A stretch of 64,000 nucleotides of DNA from Romboutsia ilealis. Its GTDB lineage: Bacteria; Bacillota; Clostridia; Peptostreptococcales; Peptostreptococcaceae. Position 1 is the stretch's first letter. Each line of letters starts with the position of its first letter. The stretch lies in NCBI RefSeq assembly GCF_900015215.1, contig NZ_LN555523.1, positions 255,336 to 319,335 of the forward strand. Direction: 5' to 3'. Below, piece after piece: positions 9,471 through 18,182 of the stretch. The position numbers were made by a program, and so were the translations under genes. The notes under the pieces were generated by a model. The model searched no databases. It was not told the DNA's origin and was given only the letters and a program-made list of their open reading frames with translations.

Positions 9471-9503
9471 GATGTCTTAATTTTATTTAAGGCATCTTCT
9501 TTA
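9471..9503 (+). terminator. Terminator of the ABC importer operon
   Basis: The inverted repeat GATGTCTTAA/TTAAGGCATC (one G-U pair) with a 6-nt loop is followed by a T-rich tail, 14 nt after the binding-protein stop codon. Confidence 0.75.
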
Positions 9504-9504
9504 T

Positions 9505-9680
9505 TTATATGTAAGTATGCTCGATGATAATATAAGTATCCCTCCAAGCTAAAAAATTATCGCCAACGATACATCCTTGATACCACTTTGAGCAACGTAT
9601 TAGTGAAGTATTTCGGATATATCCGTTGATTAAATGTCGGCTCATCTTATATACTATCATCTTCGCTAAAGTAATTTAGA
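9505..9680. repeat. Degenerate copy of the rRNA-leader-like dispersed repeat
   Basis: This intergenic stretch contains CGCCAACGATACATCC on the + strand, whose complement GGATGTATCGTTGGCG closely resembles the cores at 18886-18951 and 53958-54008. TTTGAGCAACG and GGATATATCCGTTG also occur. The copy is scrambled, with pieces on both strands, so it is clearly related but decayed. Confidence 0.45.
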
Positions 9681-9716
9681 TATAAAAATTTTGATTTTAG
9701 AAAAAAGGAGAAAATT

Positions 9717-11231
9717 ATGAAACTGGTTATTTATCAAACAAGTGATTTACATGGATATGTATATCCTACTAACTATGTAACAGAACAGCCCCTTGGAATT
9801 TTAAAAATAGGGAGTTATATGAAAAAAGATGAGTTAAATTATGATGCATCTTTAAAAATAGATTGCGGAGATTTAGTTCAAGGATCTGCTCTTACACATT
9901 ATTTATATAAGCATGATATAGAAAGAAATCCTATTATTGAAGGGTTAGAAAATATAAAATATGATGCTTATGTTTTAGGTAATCATGAATTTAACTATGG
10001 ATTAGATTATTTAAATAAATCATACTCTCCAGTATGTGATAAGATTATAAATGGTAATATAGAAGGTTTAGATTTTGATACAAAACCATATAAAATATTT
10101 GAATTTGATGGATTTAAAGTTGGATGTATAGGGTTTACAACATCATTTATACCTAACTGGGAAAGACCATGCAACATAGAAGGATTAAGTTTTAATGATC
10201 CTGTTGAAACATATGCAAAATATGAAGAAGAATTAAAGGAAAAATGTGATTTTATAATAGTATGTTATCATGGTGGATTTGAAAAAAGCTTAGAAGATAA
10301 CACAACACCAACTGAAGCACTGACAAAAGAAAATCAAGGAAGCAAATTATTAGAAAAGTTCAATTCTATAGATATGGTTTTAAGTGGTCATCAACATAGA
10401 TCATTTATTACTAAGATAGATAATAGAATATGTTCTCAACCTCTTAACAATGGTCAAAACTTCACAAAAATAGTTATAGATACAGAAACTAAAGAAATAA
10501 GCTATGAGTTAGTAGAAGTTAAGAATATTGATGTTGAAATTGATAAAGAACTTCAAAGTATATTTGATGATGTAGAAGCTAAATTACAATTATACTTAGA
10601 TCAAGAAATAGGTAATTTCGATAAAGATATAATTGTTGATGATATATTCTTAGCAAGATTAAATGGACATCCGATTATAAACTTTTTACATGAAGTACAT
10701 CTTGAAGCAGGAAATGCTGATATTTCTGCATTATCGTTATTTGATAGTACAATTGGATTTAAGAAAAATGTATCTATTAGAGATGTATTAATAAATTATC
10801 CTTACCCAAATACATTAAAAATTCTTAAAGTAAAAGGTGAGAATATCAAAAAAGCAATTGAAAAAGCAGCTACTTACTTTGTTTTAGAAGATAATAAAGT
10901 AGTTGTAAATAGTACATTTTTAGTACCTAAGGTTCAACATTATAACTATGATACATTTGGCGGACTTGACTATGAAATAGATTTAAATAGAGAGTTTGGA
11001 GACCGTGTTGTTTCTATGAAAAGAAATGGTGAAGATATGGATTTAGAAAAGTATTATAATGTTGTAATGAATAACTATCGTGCAACTAATACTTCTATAT
11101 ATCCTAGTTATGAAGGAGCAGAAGTTGTAGGTGAAGTAAATATAGATATAAGTGAAATTATAATAGACTATATACAAGATAAGAAAATGATTAAATCGGA
11201 AGATAAGTGTAACTATAAAATTAAGTACTAG
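9717..11231 (+). CDS. 5'-nucleotidase / 2',3'-cyclic phosphodiesterase family enzyme, cytoplasmic form
   Basis: This 504-residue enzyme has the full two-domain layout. The N-terminal metallophosphatase shows TSDLHGYVYP, DCGDLVQGS, GNHEFNYG, CYHGG and SGHQHRS. The C-terminal 5'-nucleotidase domain (from ~residue 290) has NYPYPNTLKILKVKG, FGGLDYEID and the NNYRATNTSIYPSYEG substrate loop. No signal peptide is present, unlike the lipoprotein at 1913, so it should work inside the cell. It follows the importer operon and could process imported phosphoesters; that link is inference from position. The ribosome binding site AAAGGAG precedes the ATG. Confidence 0.88.
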   Translation: MKLVIYQTSDLHGYVYPTNYVTEQPLGILKIGSYMKKDELNYDASLKIDCGDLVQGSALTHYLYKHDIERNPIIEGLENIKYDAYVLGNHEFNYGLDYLNKSYSPVCDKIINGNIEGLDFDTKPYKIFEFDGFKVGCIGFTTSFIPNWERPCNIEGLSFNDPVETYAKYEEELKEKCDFIIVCYHGGFEKSLEDNTTPTEALTKENQGSKLLEKFNSIDMVLSGHQHRSFITKIDNRICSQPLNNGQNFTKIVIDTETKEISYELVEVKNIDVEIDKELQSIFDDVEAKLQLYLDQEIGNFDKDIIVDDIFLARLNGHPIINFLHEVHLEAGNADISALSLFDSTIGFKKNVSIRDVLINYPYPNTLKILKVKGENIKKAIEKAATYFVLEDNKVVVNSTFLVPKVQHYNYDTFGGLDYEIDLNREFGDRVVSMKRNGEDMDLEKYYNVVMNNYRATNTSIYPSYEGAEVVGEVNIDISEIIIDYIQDKKMIKSEDKCNYKIKY

Positions 11232-11425
11232 AAAAATATCAAAAATAAGTATAAAAGTGAACTTAGTAAGAATTTAGAGAAGTTGAATAATTAGATAGAT
11301 AATTCATATTCGACTATAATTTCTAGATATTAGTACTGCTTTATTAATAATAGAGAACTTGATTTACTTAGATTAAATTTAACTTTTAACTTTAAAATCA
11401 TAAAAAGATATTATACTTTAAAGTT

Positions 11426-11463
11426 TAATTCAAAATGCGGATATTAAAGGACATTTTGAATTA
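11426..11463. other. Long perfect inverted repeat in a 377-nt gene-free gap
   Basis: The arms TAATTCAAAATG and CATTTTGAATTA form a perfect 12-bp inverted repeat around a 14-nt loop. The right side is T-rich but lacks a clean T-run, so it could be a terminator for the nucleotidase gene or an operator for the acetyltransferase gene. A possible promoter (TTAGAC, 18 nt, TATATT at 11485) follows. The rest of the 11232-11608 gap shows nothing else. Confidence 0.5.
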
Positions 11464-11608
11464 GACTTTTATTATAGTGTATGATATATTAAGACACATT
11501 GAGGGGAAAAGAACACTTGATATAGACTTAGGATTTGGGTGTGATTTAGATATATAACTAAATAAAGTGATTAATAAAAATTTAATAATAAGTAGGGGGT
11601 TATATACT

Positions 11609-12031
11609 ATGATAAGAAAATTAGAAAATAAAGATGTAGATATAGTTATGAATATATGGTTAGAAACAACTATAAAGGCTCATGATTTTATATCAAAAGA
11701 ATATTGGGAGTCTAACTATGATATGGTAAAAGAAGTTTATATACCTGCGGCAGATAGTTTTATTTATGAAGAAAAAGGGAATATTAAAGGTTTTATATCA
11801 GTTATAGATAAAGAATTTATAGGAGCTTTATTTGTAGATAAAAAGTATCAAGGATGTAGTATCGGTAGTAAATTGATTAGATATGTGGATAGTATATATA
11901 ATGGATTAACATTATCTGTATACAAAGATAATAGTAGAGCTGTTAATTTTTATAAAAATATTGGATTTGATATAGTTGAAGAAAAGATTAATGAAGATAC
12001 TGACTGTATAGAATACTATATGAAAAAATAA
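11609..12031 (+). CDS. GNAT family N-acetyltransferase (YjaB-like)
   Basis: The protein has about 140 residues when started at ATG 11609, which lies 9 nt after AGGGGG; an upstream in-frame ATG at 11567 has no ribosome binding site. GNAT features are seen: IRKLENKDVDIVMNIWLE at the N-terminus, the acetyl-CoA loop in FVDKKYQGCSIGSKLI (a variant of Q/RxxGxG/A), and LSVYKDNSRAVNFYKNIGF. It transfers an acetyl group from acetyl-CoA to an unknown amine. It is transcribed alone, flanked by repeats. Confidence 0.88.
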   Translation: MIRKLENKDVDIVMNIWLETTIKAHDFISKEYWESNYDMVKEVYIPAADSFIYEEKGNIKGFISVIDKEFIGALFVDKKYQGCSIGSKLIRYVDSIYNGLTLSVYKDNSRAVNFYKNIGFDIVEEKINEDTDCIEYYMKK

Positions 12032-12108
12032 AGATTTCTAATATCGCTATAGAAAGTTAATATGTATAAGTGTAAATATGAATAATTATTAAGAGTATTT
12101 AAAGAGAT

Positions 12109-12147
12109 ATAAGATGTTGATTGAAAAATTAATATCTTTTTTTTATG
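12109..12147 (+). terminator. Probable terminator after the acetyltransferase gene
   Basis: The imperfect hairpin AGATGTTGA/TTAATATCT contains G-U pairs and is followed by a run of T's, immediately before dispersed repeat copy B. Confidence 0.55.
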
Positions 12148-12148
12148 A

Positions 12149-12225
12149 TTAAGGATATTATAATACTTAAAAAAATGTGGATAAATTCTGAATGTAAGTA
12201 ATATCAACAAATTGGTTTTGAGCGT
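12149..12225. repeat. Dispersed intergenic repeat with DnaA box, copy B
   Basis: Bases 12149-12184 are identical over 36 nt to copy A at 1669-1704, including the terminal DnaA-box complement TGTGGATAA at 12176-12184. The following AAGTAATATCAACAAATTG matches the tail of copy A. It again lies directly behind a terminator T-run. Confidence 0.75.
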
Positions 12226-12233
12226 AAAAAAGA

Positions 12234-12336
12234 TTTTGAAATACTTCGCCCACGCAGTGGCTCAAGCAACGGACGAAGTCGTTGGCGACATGAAATGTTT
12301 CGCCGACACGTCGCTCAAGCGAAGCGAATTTTTTAT
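12234..12336. repeat. rRNA-leader-like dispersed repeat with hairpin, copy B
   Basis: Bases 12279-12304 (26 nt) are identical to 18926-18951. They include the stem GTTGGCGA/TCGCCGAC around CATGAAATGTT; the G-U pair here is a Watson-Crick pair in the other copy, so base pairing is kept. Related words (CAAGCAACGGA, GAAGCGAATTTTTTAT) occur in the other copy and in the 16S leader. No gene is visible between 12032 and 12502. Confidence 0.7.
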
Positions 12337-12502
12337 CAGTAAATTATATTGAATTTATCTAAGTCTATTGTGGGTTTAGAGATTTTTATTATATATTGGT
12401 ATAATTATTCTGTTTAAATTAATAAAAAAAGTATATTAATTATAATAAGTAATAATTATATTTAAATAAAATTAAAAATGAGCATAAAAAGAAAGGCGTA
12501 CT

Positions 12503-13306
12503 ATGGAAGAATCAAGAATCATAAAAATGATAAATAATAATCCTAGCATTATTTCAACAATAAATAATCCAACCGATGAAATGAAACTATTAGCTATAAA
12601 AAAAGATGGATTAACATTAGAGTATATAGAAAATCCAACTATAGAAATGCAGCAATTGGCATTAGATAATAATATTAGAGCTATTAGATATATAGAAAAT
12701 CCTACGGAATCAATGATGATAAAGGCTGTAAATGCAGGATGGAGTATATTAGAGTATATAAAAAATCCGACAGATAAAGTAATTGAGTTAGCTATAAATC
12801 AAGCTGGATGGGCTATAAAATATGCTAAAAATCCAAGTGAAGAACTACAATTATTGGCTGTTAGAAAAAATTATGACTCAATCAAGTTTATAAAAAATCC
12901 TTATGAAAGTGCTCAAAAAGAAGCTTTAAAAATAAGTTATGATGCATTAAGATATATTAATTCACCAAGCCATAATATAGAAATTGAGGCTATTAAAAAT
13001 AATGAGGCGGCAATTAGCTTTATACATAACTTAGATAAGGATAAAATATTAAATTTCTTAAAAGAAAATATTTTGGTAATTAAATATGTTGCAAGAGAAA
13101 TATCAAAAGAAGACTTGGAAGAAGTGTTAAAAGAAGTTTTATCAAAAGAAGAAGTCGAAGAAAAATATGTTAGAGACTTGTTAAATTGCAGTATGATAGA
13201 TAGAAATAGTAAAAACTTTGAAATAGACAAGATAATGTTTATTTATAAGTATGGTAGTAAGAAAGCAAGGAAAATAGCAGTAGATGAAAAATTAAAGATG
13301 ATATAG
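12503..13306 (+). CDS. Alpha-helical repeat protein (DUF4116-like), first gene of the MoxR/VWA unit
   Basis: This 267-residue protein is built largely of about six to seven ~22-residue repeats of the pattern NPTxEMxxLAxxxxxxAIxYIx, between residues ~15 and 180, which predicts stacked helices. The repeats resemble the DUF4116 type, but I am not certain of the family. The C-terminal ~80 residues are charged and different, with many Glu/Lys. No signal peptide or membrane segment is present. The start has GAAAGG upstream. The gene ends 11 nt before the MoxR ATPase gene, so the two are surely co-transcribed. Its role is unknown; a substrate-recognition or adaptor role is inference. Confidence 0.75.
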   Translation: MEESRIIKMINNNPSIISTINNPTDEMKLLAIKKDGLTLEYIENPTIEMQQLALDNNIRAIRYIENPTESMMIKAVNAGWSILEYIKNPTDKVIELAINQAGWAIKYAKNPSEELQLLAVRKNYDSIKFIKNPYESAQKEALKISYDALRYINSPSHNIEIEAIKNNEAAISFIHNLDKDKILNFLKENILVIKYVAREISKEDLEEVLKEVLSKEEVEEKYVRDLLNCSMIDRNSKNFEIDKIMFIYKYGSKKARKIAVDEKLKMI

Positions 13307-13317
13307 GAGATAGACAG

Positions 13318-14448
13318 ATGAATTTTATAGATACATTAAAGAGCGTTAACTTAGTATTATCGACGAATGAAGTACCACTAGTAGTAGGAGAAAGTGGAAT
13401 AGGAAAAACAGCATTAGCAAGAAAACTTGCAGGTGATAATAATTGGAGCTTAGTAGTTATTGATGGAAATTTACTTAAAGAAGGTGAAATAGGTGGACTT
13501 CCAACTATAGAATCTTACACAATAACTAACTCTAAGGGAGAAAAATTAGAAAAGAAAATCACAGTGTATGCAGTTCACAATAAATTAAGAGAAATTGATG
13601 AAGAAATAGCTAAAGGAAAGACAGTTCTTTTATTTATAGATGAAATAAACCGTTGTGAACATACAGTACAACAGGAGTTAATGAACTTAATATTAAATAG
13701 AGAAATAAATGGATATAAGTTACATGATGATGTAAAAATATTAGCAGCAATGAATCCATCAAGTAAATATGGTTCAGATTTTGATTATCAAGTTGTTGAT
13801 ATGGATGCAGCTCAAGAAAATAGATTTGTATGGTTAAACATGGAACCTGATTATACACAATGGTTAGATTGGGCAATGAATGCAGGAATAGAGCAAAAGG
13901 TTATAGAGTTTATATCAACATTCCCTGAATATTTACACAGAATAAATGAAGATGATATACGTGCAACTCCAAGAAGTTATGAAAGAGTTTCAAAGAGTTA
14001 TAAGATTTATAAAGATCAGAAAGAATCTATACCTAGATCAGTATTTTTAAATGTTATAAAAGGAAATGTGGGAAAGGTTATAGCAGAGGAGTTTATAAGT
14101 TTTGTTGAGTCTGATTGTAGTCCGTTAATATCTTATGAAGATGTGTTTTCATGTGAAACATTAAATTCAAATATAATAGAGAAAGTAAAAAGTGAAAGTC
14201 ACACAAGACTTTATTTATCAGCAATGAATATTTTAAAAACATTAGAATTAAATATTAAAAATGATGAGAATAATTCAACAGATTATGTAACTAGGTTTAT
14301 AGAGTTTTTAAAATTATATCCTATAGATTTAATGGTTGGAATTATGAAGGATATAAAAAGTAGTTATGCTGAAGTATATAAAAGGGCTATAGAAAACGAA
14401 GAATTCGTAGAATTATACTTTGAATCTTATAATATGATAAGGGGATAA
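13318..14448 (+). CDS. MoxR-like AAA+ ATPase
   Basis: This 376-residue ATPase has Walker A (GESGIGKTALAR, residues 24-35), Walker B (LLFIDEINR, ~103-112), sensor 1 (AAMNPSS) and a likely arginine finger in AAQENRFVW. This is the layout of MoxR/RavA-type AAA+ proteins, which remodel or load partner complexes and typically pair with a VWA-domain protein. That partner is encoded 3 nt downstream. GGAGATAGACAG before the ATG is the ribosome binding site. Confidence 0.88.
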   Translation: MNFIDTLKSVNLVLSTNEVPLVVGESGIGKTALARKLAGDNNWSLVVIDGNLLKEGEIGGLPTIESYTITNSKGEKLEKKITVYAVHNKLREIDEEIAKGKTVLLFIDEINRCEHTVQQELMNLILNREINGYKLHDDVKILAAMNPSSKYGSDFDYQVVDMDAAQENRFVWLNMEPDYTQWLDWAMNAGIEQKVIEFISTFPEYLHRINEDDIRATPRSYERVSKSYKIYKDQKESIPRSVFLNVIKGNVGKVIAEEFISFVESDCSPLISYEDVFSCETLNSNIIEKVKSESHTRLYLSAMNILKTLELNIKNDENNSTDYVTRFIEFLKLYPIDLMVGIMKDIKSSYAEVYKRAIENEEFVELYFESYNMIRG

Positions 14449-14451
14449 TCT

Positions 14452-15861
14452 ATGGAAAGTTATTTTGATAAACAAGCTAAATACCTTTATGATAAAGCTG
14501 AGGAGATAATAAACACTTATGCTATGTTAAAGTCAAATAAAAAAGGTGAAAAATTTGAAATAGATATACCTCAAGATTTCAAAAATGAATTTTTTAAACT
14601 AGTAGATAAAGTTAACTTAAGTCTTATGGAAGATAAAGATAACTTTTATGGTTATTTTTTATTTCAGACTTTAAGAGATATTAGATTTGATATAAGTAGT
14701 CCAACTGCTGTAAACTTTAAAGGTGCTAAATATGTAATATATTTTAATCCAATAATCTTTTTAAGTCTTGATATGAAACAGATGGAAAGTACTATTAAGC
14801 ATGAAATACTACATATACTATCTCTGCATTTATTAAGAGGAAAAGAATTAAAAAATAAGTATAGTACACTGGCAATTAATATTGCAATGGATGTAGTAGT
14901 AAATCAATATTTAAACTATTTACCACCATATGCAACAACGCTTCAATGGTTAAACTCAAATTATAACTTAAAACTTGAACCATATGAGTCTTTTGAATAT
15001 TATGTAGAGAAGATTCAAATGGAACTTGATTTACAAGAAGTTGATGAAAATGGTGAAGAAGTTGATAATCATGAAAATGAAAATATAGAAACTGAATATA
15101 ATCCAGAGCATACTCATGATGTTTGGGAAGAATCTGATGAGATAGATGAAAAAACTCTTAAAGAATTTACAGAGAAATTTGTTAGTTTATCTCAAAAAGG
15201 TGAAGTACCAAACTATTTAGGAGGTTTGATTTCGGCTTTAAAAAATAGTAAGGGAGAGTTACCTTGGAATTTATATCTTAAAAAACTTATGGGTACAGTT
15301 GAAAGTAATAAAAAGAAAACCATAACAAGAAGAAATAGAAGGCAACCAAATAGATTAGATTTAAGAGGAGAACTTAGAGGTCATAAAGCAGAAATAGCTG
15401 TTGCACTTGATACAAGTGGAAGTATTAGTGATGAAGAGTTTAAACAAGCTATTAAGGAAGTTCTTAACATAGTAAAAAACTATAATCATGAAATTACTAT
15501 TATAGAATGTGATAATGAAATTAGACGTACTTATAAAGTTAAATCTGTAAAAGATATAAAAGAAAGAATTAATATAAGAGGTGGTACTAAGTTTACTCCA
15601 GTTTTTGAATATGCTAATAAGAAAAAACTTAATTTATTAGTTTATTTTACCGATGGCAAAGGTGAAGATAGGTTAGAGGTAATACCTAGAGGATATAAGG
15701 TTTTATGGGTTATTTCAGGAAGAGGAGATAAATTATCATTAAATAATCCTTATGGAGCAGTTAAAAAACTTAGCAAGGTTGAAGTTAAAGAAGATACTAT
15801 AGATATGAGTGATGTTAGAGATGATGGATACTCAATGAATAATCAACAACCAATGTTATAA
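14452..15861 (+). CDS. Metallopeptidase-like (DUF2201) protein with C-terminal VWA domain
   Basis: This 469-residue protein has two parts. The N-terminal part has the zinc-peptidase motif HEILHILSLH (~residues 117-126) as in DUF2201 putative metallopeptidases. After an acidic linker (~195-235), the C-terminal part is VWA-like with MIDAS residues DTSGS (~residue 320), the Thr of GGTKFTP and the Asp of YFTDGKG. MoxR ATPases act on VWA partners (RavA-ViaA is the known model). The gene is coupled to the ATPase gene by 3 nt. Whether the peptidase site is active is unknown, but HExxH is intact. Confidence 0.85.
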   Translation: MESYFDKQAKYLYDKAEEIINTYAMLKSNKKGEKFEIDIPQDFKNEFFKLVDKVNLSLMEDKDNFYGYFLFQTLRDIRFDISSPTAVNFKGAKYVIYFNPIIFLSLDMKQMESTIKHEILHILSLHLLRGKELKNKYSTLAINIAMDVVVNQYLNYLPPYATTLQWLNSNYNLKLEPYESFEYYVEKIQMELDLQEVDENGEEVDNHENENIETEYNPEHTHDVWEESDEIDEKTLKEFTEKFVSLSQKGEVPNYLGGLISALKNSKGELPWNLYLKKLMGTVESNKKKTITRRNRRQPNRLDLRGELRGHKAEIAVALDTSGSISDEEFKQAIKEVLNIVKNYNHEITIIECDNEIRRTYKVKSVKDIKERINIRGGTKFTPVFEYANKKKLNLLVYFTDGKGEDRLEVIPRGYKVLWVISGRGDKLSLNNPYGAVKKLSKVEVKEDTIDMSDVRDDGYSMNNQQPML

Positions 15862-15960
15862 AAATTATTATTTGGATTATTCCTACTATCTTATAGTAAA
15901 TATTTAAATTTAGGTTATGTTTTAACACAATGTTGAAATTAGATAAATTTTGAACAATAA

Positions 15961-16007
15961 AAAATCAAGAGTTGTATGAATAAACAAATACAACTCTTGA
16001 TTTTTTT
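15961..16007 (+). terminator. Terminator of the MoxR/VWA unit
   Basis: The perfect stem AATCAAGAGTTGTA/TACAACTCTTGATT has a 12-nt loop and a T7 tail, ~100 nt after the VWA stop codon. The rest of the stretch up to 16176 is AT-rich without visible genes. Confidence 0.85.
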
Positions 16008-16176
16008 ATACTTTGAATTTTTTATTCAATTTCATCAATTTATTCAATTATATTCTTCTTAATTCTACATCTTTCAACATTTTTTATGTTAATATTTTTA
16101 TTACTTGCTATATTCTTTATAACAACTTTGTAATCAATATTATAAAATTTAATACAACAAAAAGAGAAATCATAAT

Positions 16177-16407
16177 ATGAATGTTTTAAGTCAAAATAAA
16201 AACAAGAAATTTGTAACAGGTTGGCTTACATGATGGGACCTTCATTATTAGTTGATAATATTGAATATGGAGTTGCTTGGTGGTATGTATTAGCATTCAT
16301 AATAGTATGCTACAAAGCCTTAATAGTTGCTTCTAATAGGTATGACTAAGTTAAACAAAGAAAGAATATCAAACTTAGAAAATAATTCTACAAAAGAAGT
16401 TATGTAA
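16177..16407 (+). pseudogene. Decayed OFA-type MFS transporter (internal deletion and frameshifts)
   Basis: Three pieces in different frames match the two ends of the intact transporter at 43765-45060. The N-terminus MNVLSQNKNKKFVTGWLT, then a stop, parallels NKNKKITTGWL. A middle piece, MMGPSLLVDNIEYGVAWWYVLAF, resembles the last membrane segments. The end GMTKLNKERISNLENN parallels GMTKVNKERTKQLDEN. About 1 kb of the gene is missing. It is clearly a dead remnant, not a small gene. Confidence 0.85.
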
Positions 16408-16478
16408 TAAATAATATTAATTAATGTAGTTATAATAATTATTATTAAAATTTAAAAGCATGAAAGGAGCAAAATCAA

Positions 16479-17828
16479 ATGGAGAAAAAACAACTTCAAA
16501 AAAACTTAGGTGCTGCTGCTGCTTTATCAACAGTTGTTGGTATGGTTATAGGTGGTGGAGTATTTTTTAAACCACAAGCAGTTTATGAAATAACTGGTGG
16601 AGCACCAGGACTTGGAATGATAGCATGGGTTTTAGCAGGTATCATGACAATAACTGCTGGACTTACTGCAGCAGAAGTATCAGCTGCAATACCTAAAACA
16701 GGTGGAATGATGGTATATATAGAAGAAATATACGGTAAAAAACTTGGTTTCTTAACTGGATGGATGCAATCTGTATTATTCTTCCCAGCTACAATAGCTG
16801 CTATATCAGTTATGTTTGGTCAACAAGCTGCTATATTATTAGGTAATGAATCTTTAGTAATACCTATGACAGTAGGAGTTATATTATTAATAGGTATATT
16901 AAATACTTTTGGTTCTAAAACAAGTGGTGCAATACAAACTGTATCAACTGTATGTAAATTAATTCCTCTTGTATTAATAATAGTATTCGGATTTATAAAA
17001 GGTGGAGGAGATAATCCTATAGTACAACCTTTAGTTGCAGAAGGTATAAGCCCAACAGGAGTAATAGGACAATTATTAGTTGCTATATTATTTGCTTACG
17101 ATGGATGGATAAACGTTGGTACTTTAGCTGGTGAAATGAAGGATCCAGGAAAAGATTTACCAAAAGCAATTGTTGGTGGTTTATCTTTAGTTATGGCTGT
17201 ATATGTAGTTATAAACTTAGCTTACCTTTGGGTATTACCAGCTAATGAATTAGCTCAATATGCTTCTCCTGCTTCAGCAGTTGCAACTGAATTATTCGGA
17301 CCAATAGGTGGTAAAATAATAACTGTTGGTATATTAATATCTGTATTCGGATGTATAAATGGATACCTATTAACTGGACCAAGAATAATTTATACATTAG
17401 GACAACAAAAATCTATACCAGTATCATTTGGTAAATTAAATAAAAATGATGTTCCAGCTAACGCAACATTATTAATGGCTGTATTATCAGCTTTATATGC
17501 ATTATCAGGACAATTTAACTTATTAAGTGATTTATCAATGTTCGCTGTTTGGTCTTTCTATGTTTTAACATTCATAGGTGTTATGAAACTTAGAAAAACT
17601 CATCCAAACTTAAACAGACCATACAAGGTACCTTTATATCCTATAGTTCCATTAATAGCTATATTTAGTGGATTATTCGTTGTATTAAACCAATTATTCT
17701 TCGCTGGTGCTAAGAGTACAATGATGTCTTTAGGAGGAGTTATCGTAACTCTTATAGGTTTACCTGTTTATTCTTATATGACTAAAAAGTATGCTAACTC
17801 TGATAACGATATAGATAAAGCTGCTTAA
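16479..17828 (+). CDS. APC-family amino acid permease (SteT/LAT-like)
   Basis: This 449-residue membrane protein has about 12 helices and the LeuT-type APC signature near the N-terminus (STVVGMVIGGGVFFKP), with further conserved blocks (AAEVSAAIPKTGGMMVYIEEIYG, FAYDGWINVGTLAGEMKDP). The closest known type by eye is the serine/threonine exchanger SteT and other LAT-like antiporters. Substrate specificity cannot be fixed. AAAGGAGC precedes the ATG. It is transcribed alone and followed at once by a strong terminator. Confidence 0.88.
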   Translation: MEKKQLQKNLGAAAALSTVVGMVIGGGVFFKPQAVYEITGGAPGLGMIAWVLAGIMTITAGLTAAEVSAAIPKTGGMMVYIEEIYGKKLGFLTGWMQSVLFFPATIAAISVMFGQQAAILLGNESLVIPMTVGVILLIGILNTFGSKTSGAIQTVSTVCKLIPLVLIIVFGFIKGGGDNPIVQPLVAEGISPTGVIGQLLVAILFAYDGWINVGTLAGEMKDPGKDLPKAIVGGLSLVMAVYVVINLAYLWVLPANELAQYASPASAVATELFGPIGGKIITVGILISVFGCINGYLLTGPRIIYTLGQQKSIPVSFGKLNKNDVPANATLLMAVLSALYALSGQFNLLSDLSMFAVWSFYVLTFIGVMKLRKTHPNLNRPYKVPLYPIVPLIAIFSGLFVVLNQLFFAGAKSTMMSLGGVIVTLIGLPVYSYMTKKYANSDNDIDKAA

Positions 17829-17834
17829 TATAAT

Positions 17835-17869
17835 AAAAGAGCGTAGACAAAATCTACGCTCTTTTATTT
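17835..17869. terminator. Bidirectional terminator after the amino acid permease gene
   Basis: The perfect stem AAAAGAGCGTAGA/TCTACGCTCTTTT with a 5-nt loop has T's downstream on the + strand and A's upstream that give a T-rich tail on the minus strand. Confidence 0.9.
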
Positions 17870-17876
17870 TTAGCTT

Positions 17877-18017
17877 ATTTTATTTTGCTAACTTTATTTA
17901 AAATATTTTTTATATCTTCAACTATACCAACATCTACTAACTTATTTTTAAACTTATATCTAATTATATATAATATATACTGTATAAAAAAATATGAGCA
18001 GATGCTCCTATCCTTTT
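17877..18017 (-). pseudogene. Possible 3' remnant of a membrane protein gene
   Basis: On the minus strand an open frame of about 46 codons runs from a stop near 18018 to a TAA near 17877. It reads a hydrophobic YFFIQYILYIIRYKFKNK segment followed by the hydrophilic tail VDVGIVEDIKNILNKVSKIK, with ordinary codon use for this genome. No start codon with a ribosome binding site is seen. It shares the bidirectional terminator with the permease gene, as a real convergent gene would. I do not recognise the family; a relic is the simplest explanation. Confidence 0.35.
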
Positions 18018-18182
18018 AGTTCAGAATATATAACAATTGCGAAGTTAATTATATTGTATCATTTCCAACACTCATTTAAAACATAGCCTAATAATAAAAT
18101 GTAAAGAGACAATATTAACATAAAATAAGGATAAAGCATAATATGTATCGTGATAACTGATTATATTATTAGGAGGTATATT

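Noticed and set aside
12934..13230. Minus-strand 97-codon frame inside the repeat-protein gene
   Set aside because: It is a shadow of the sense gene, low complexity, without a ribosome binding site.
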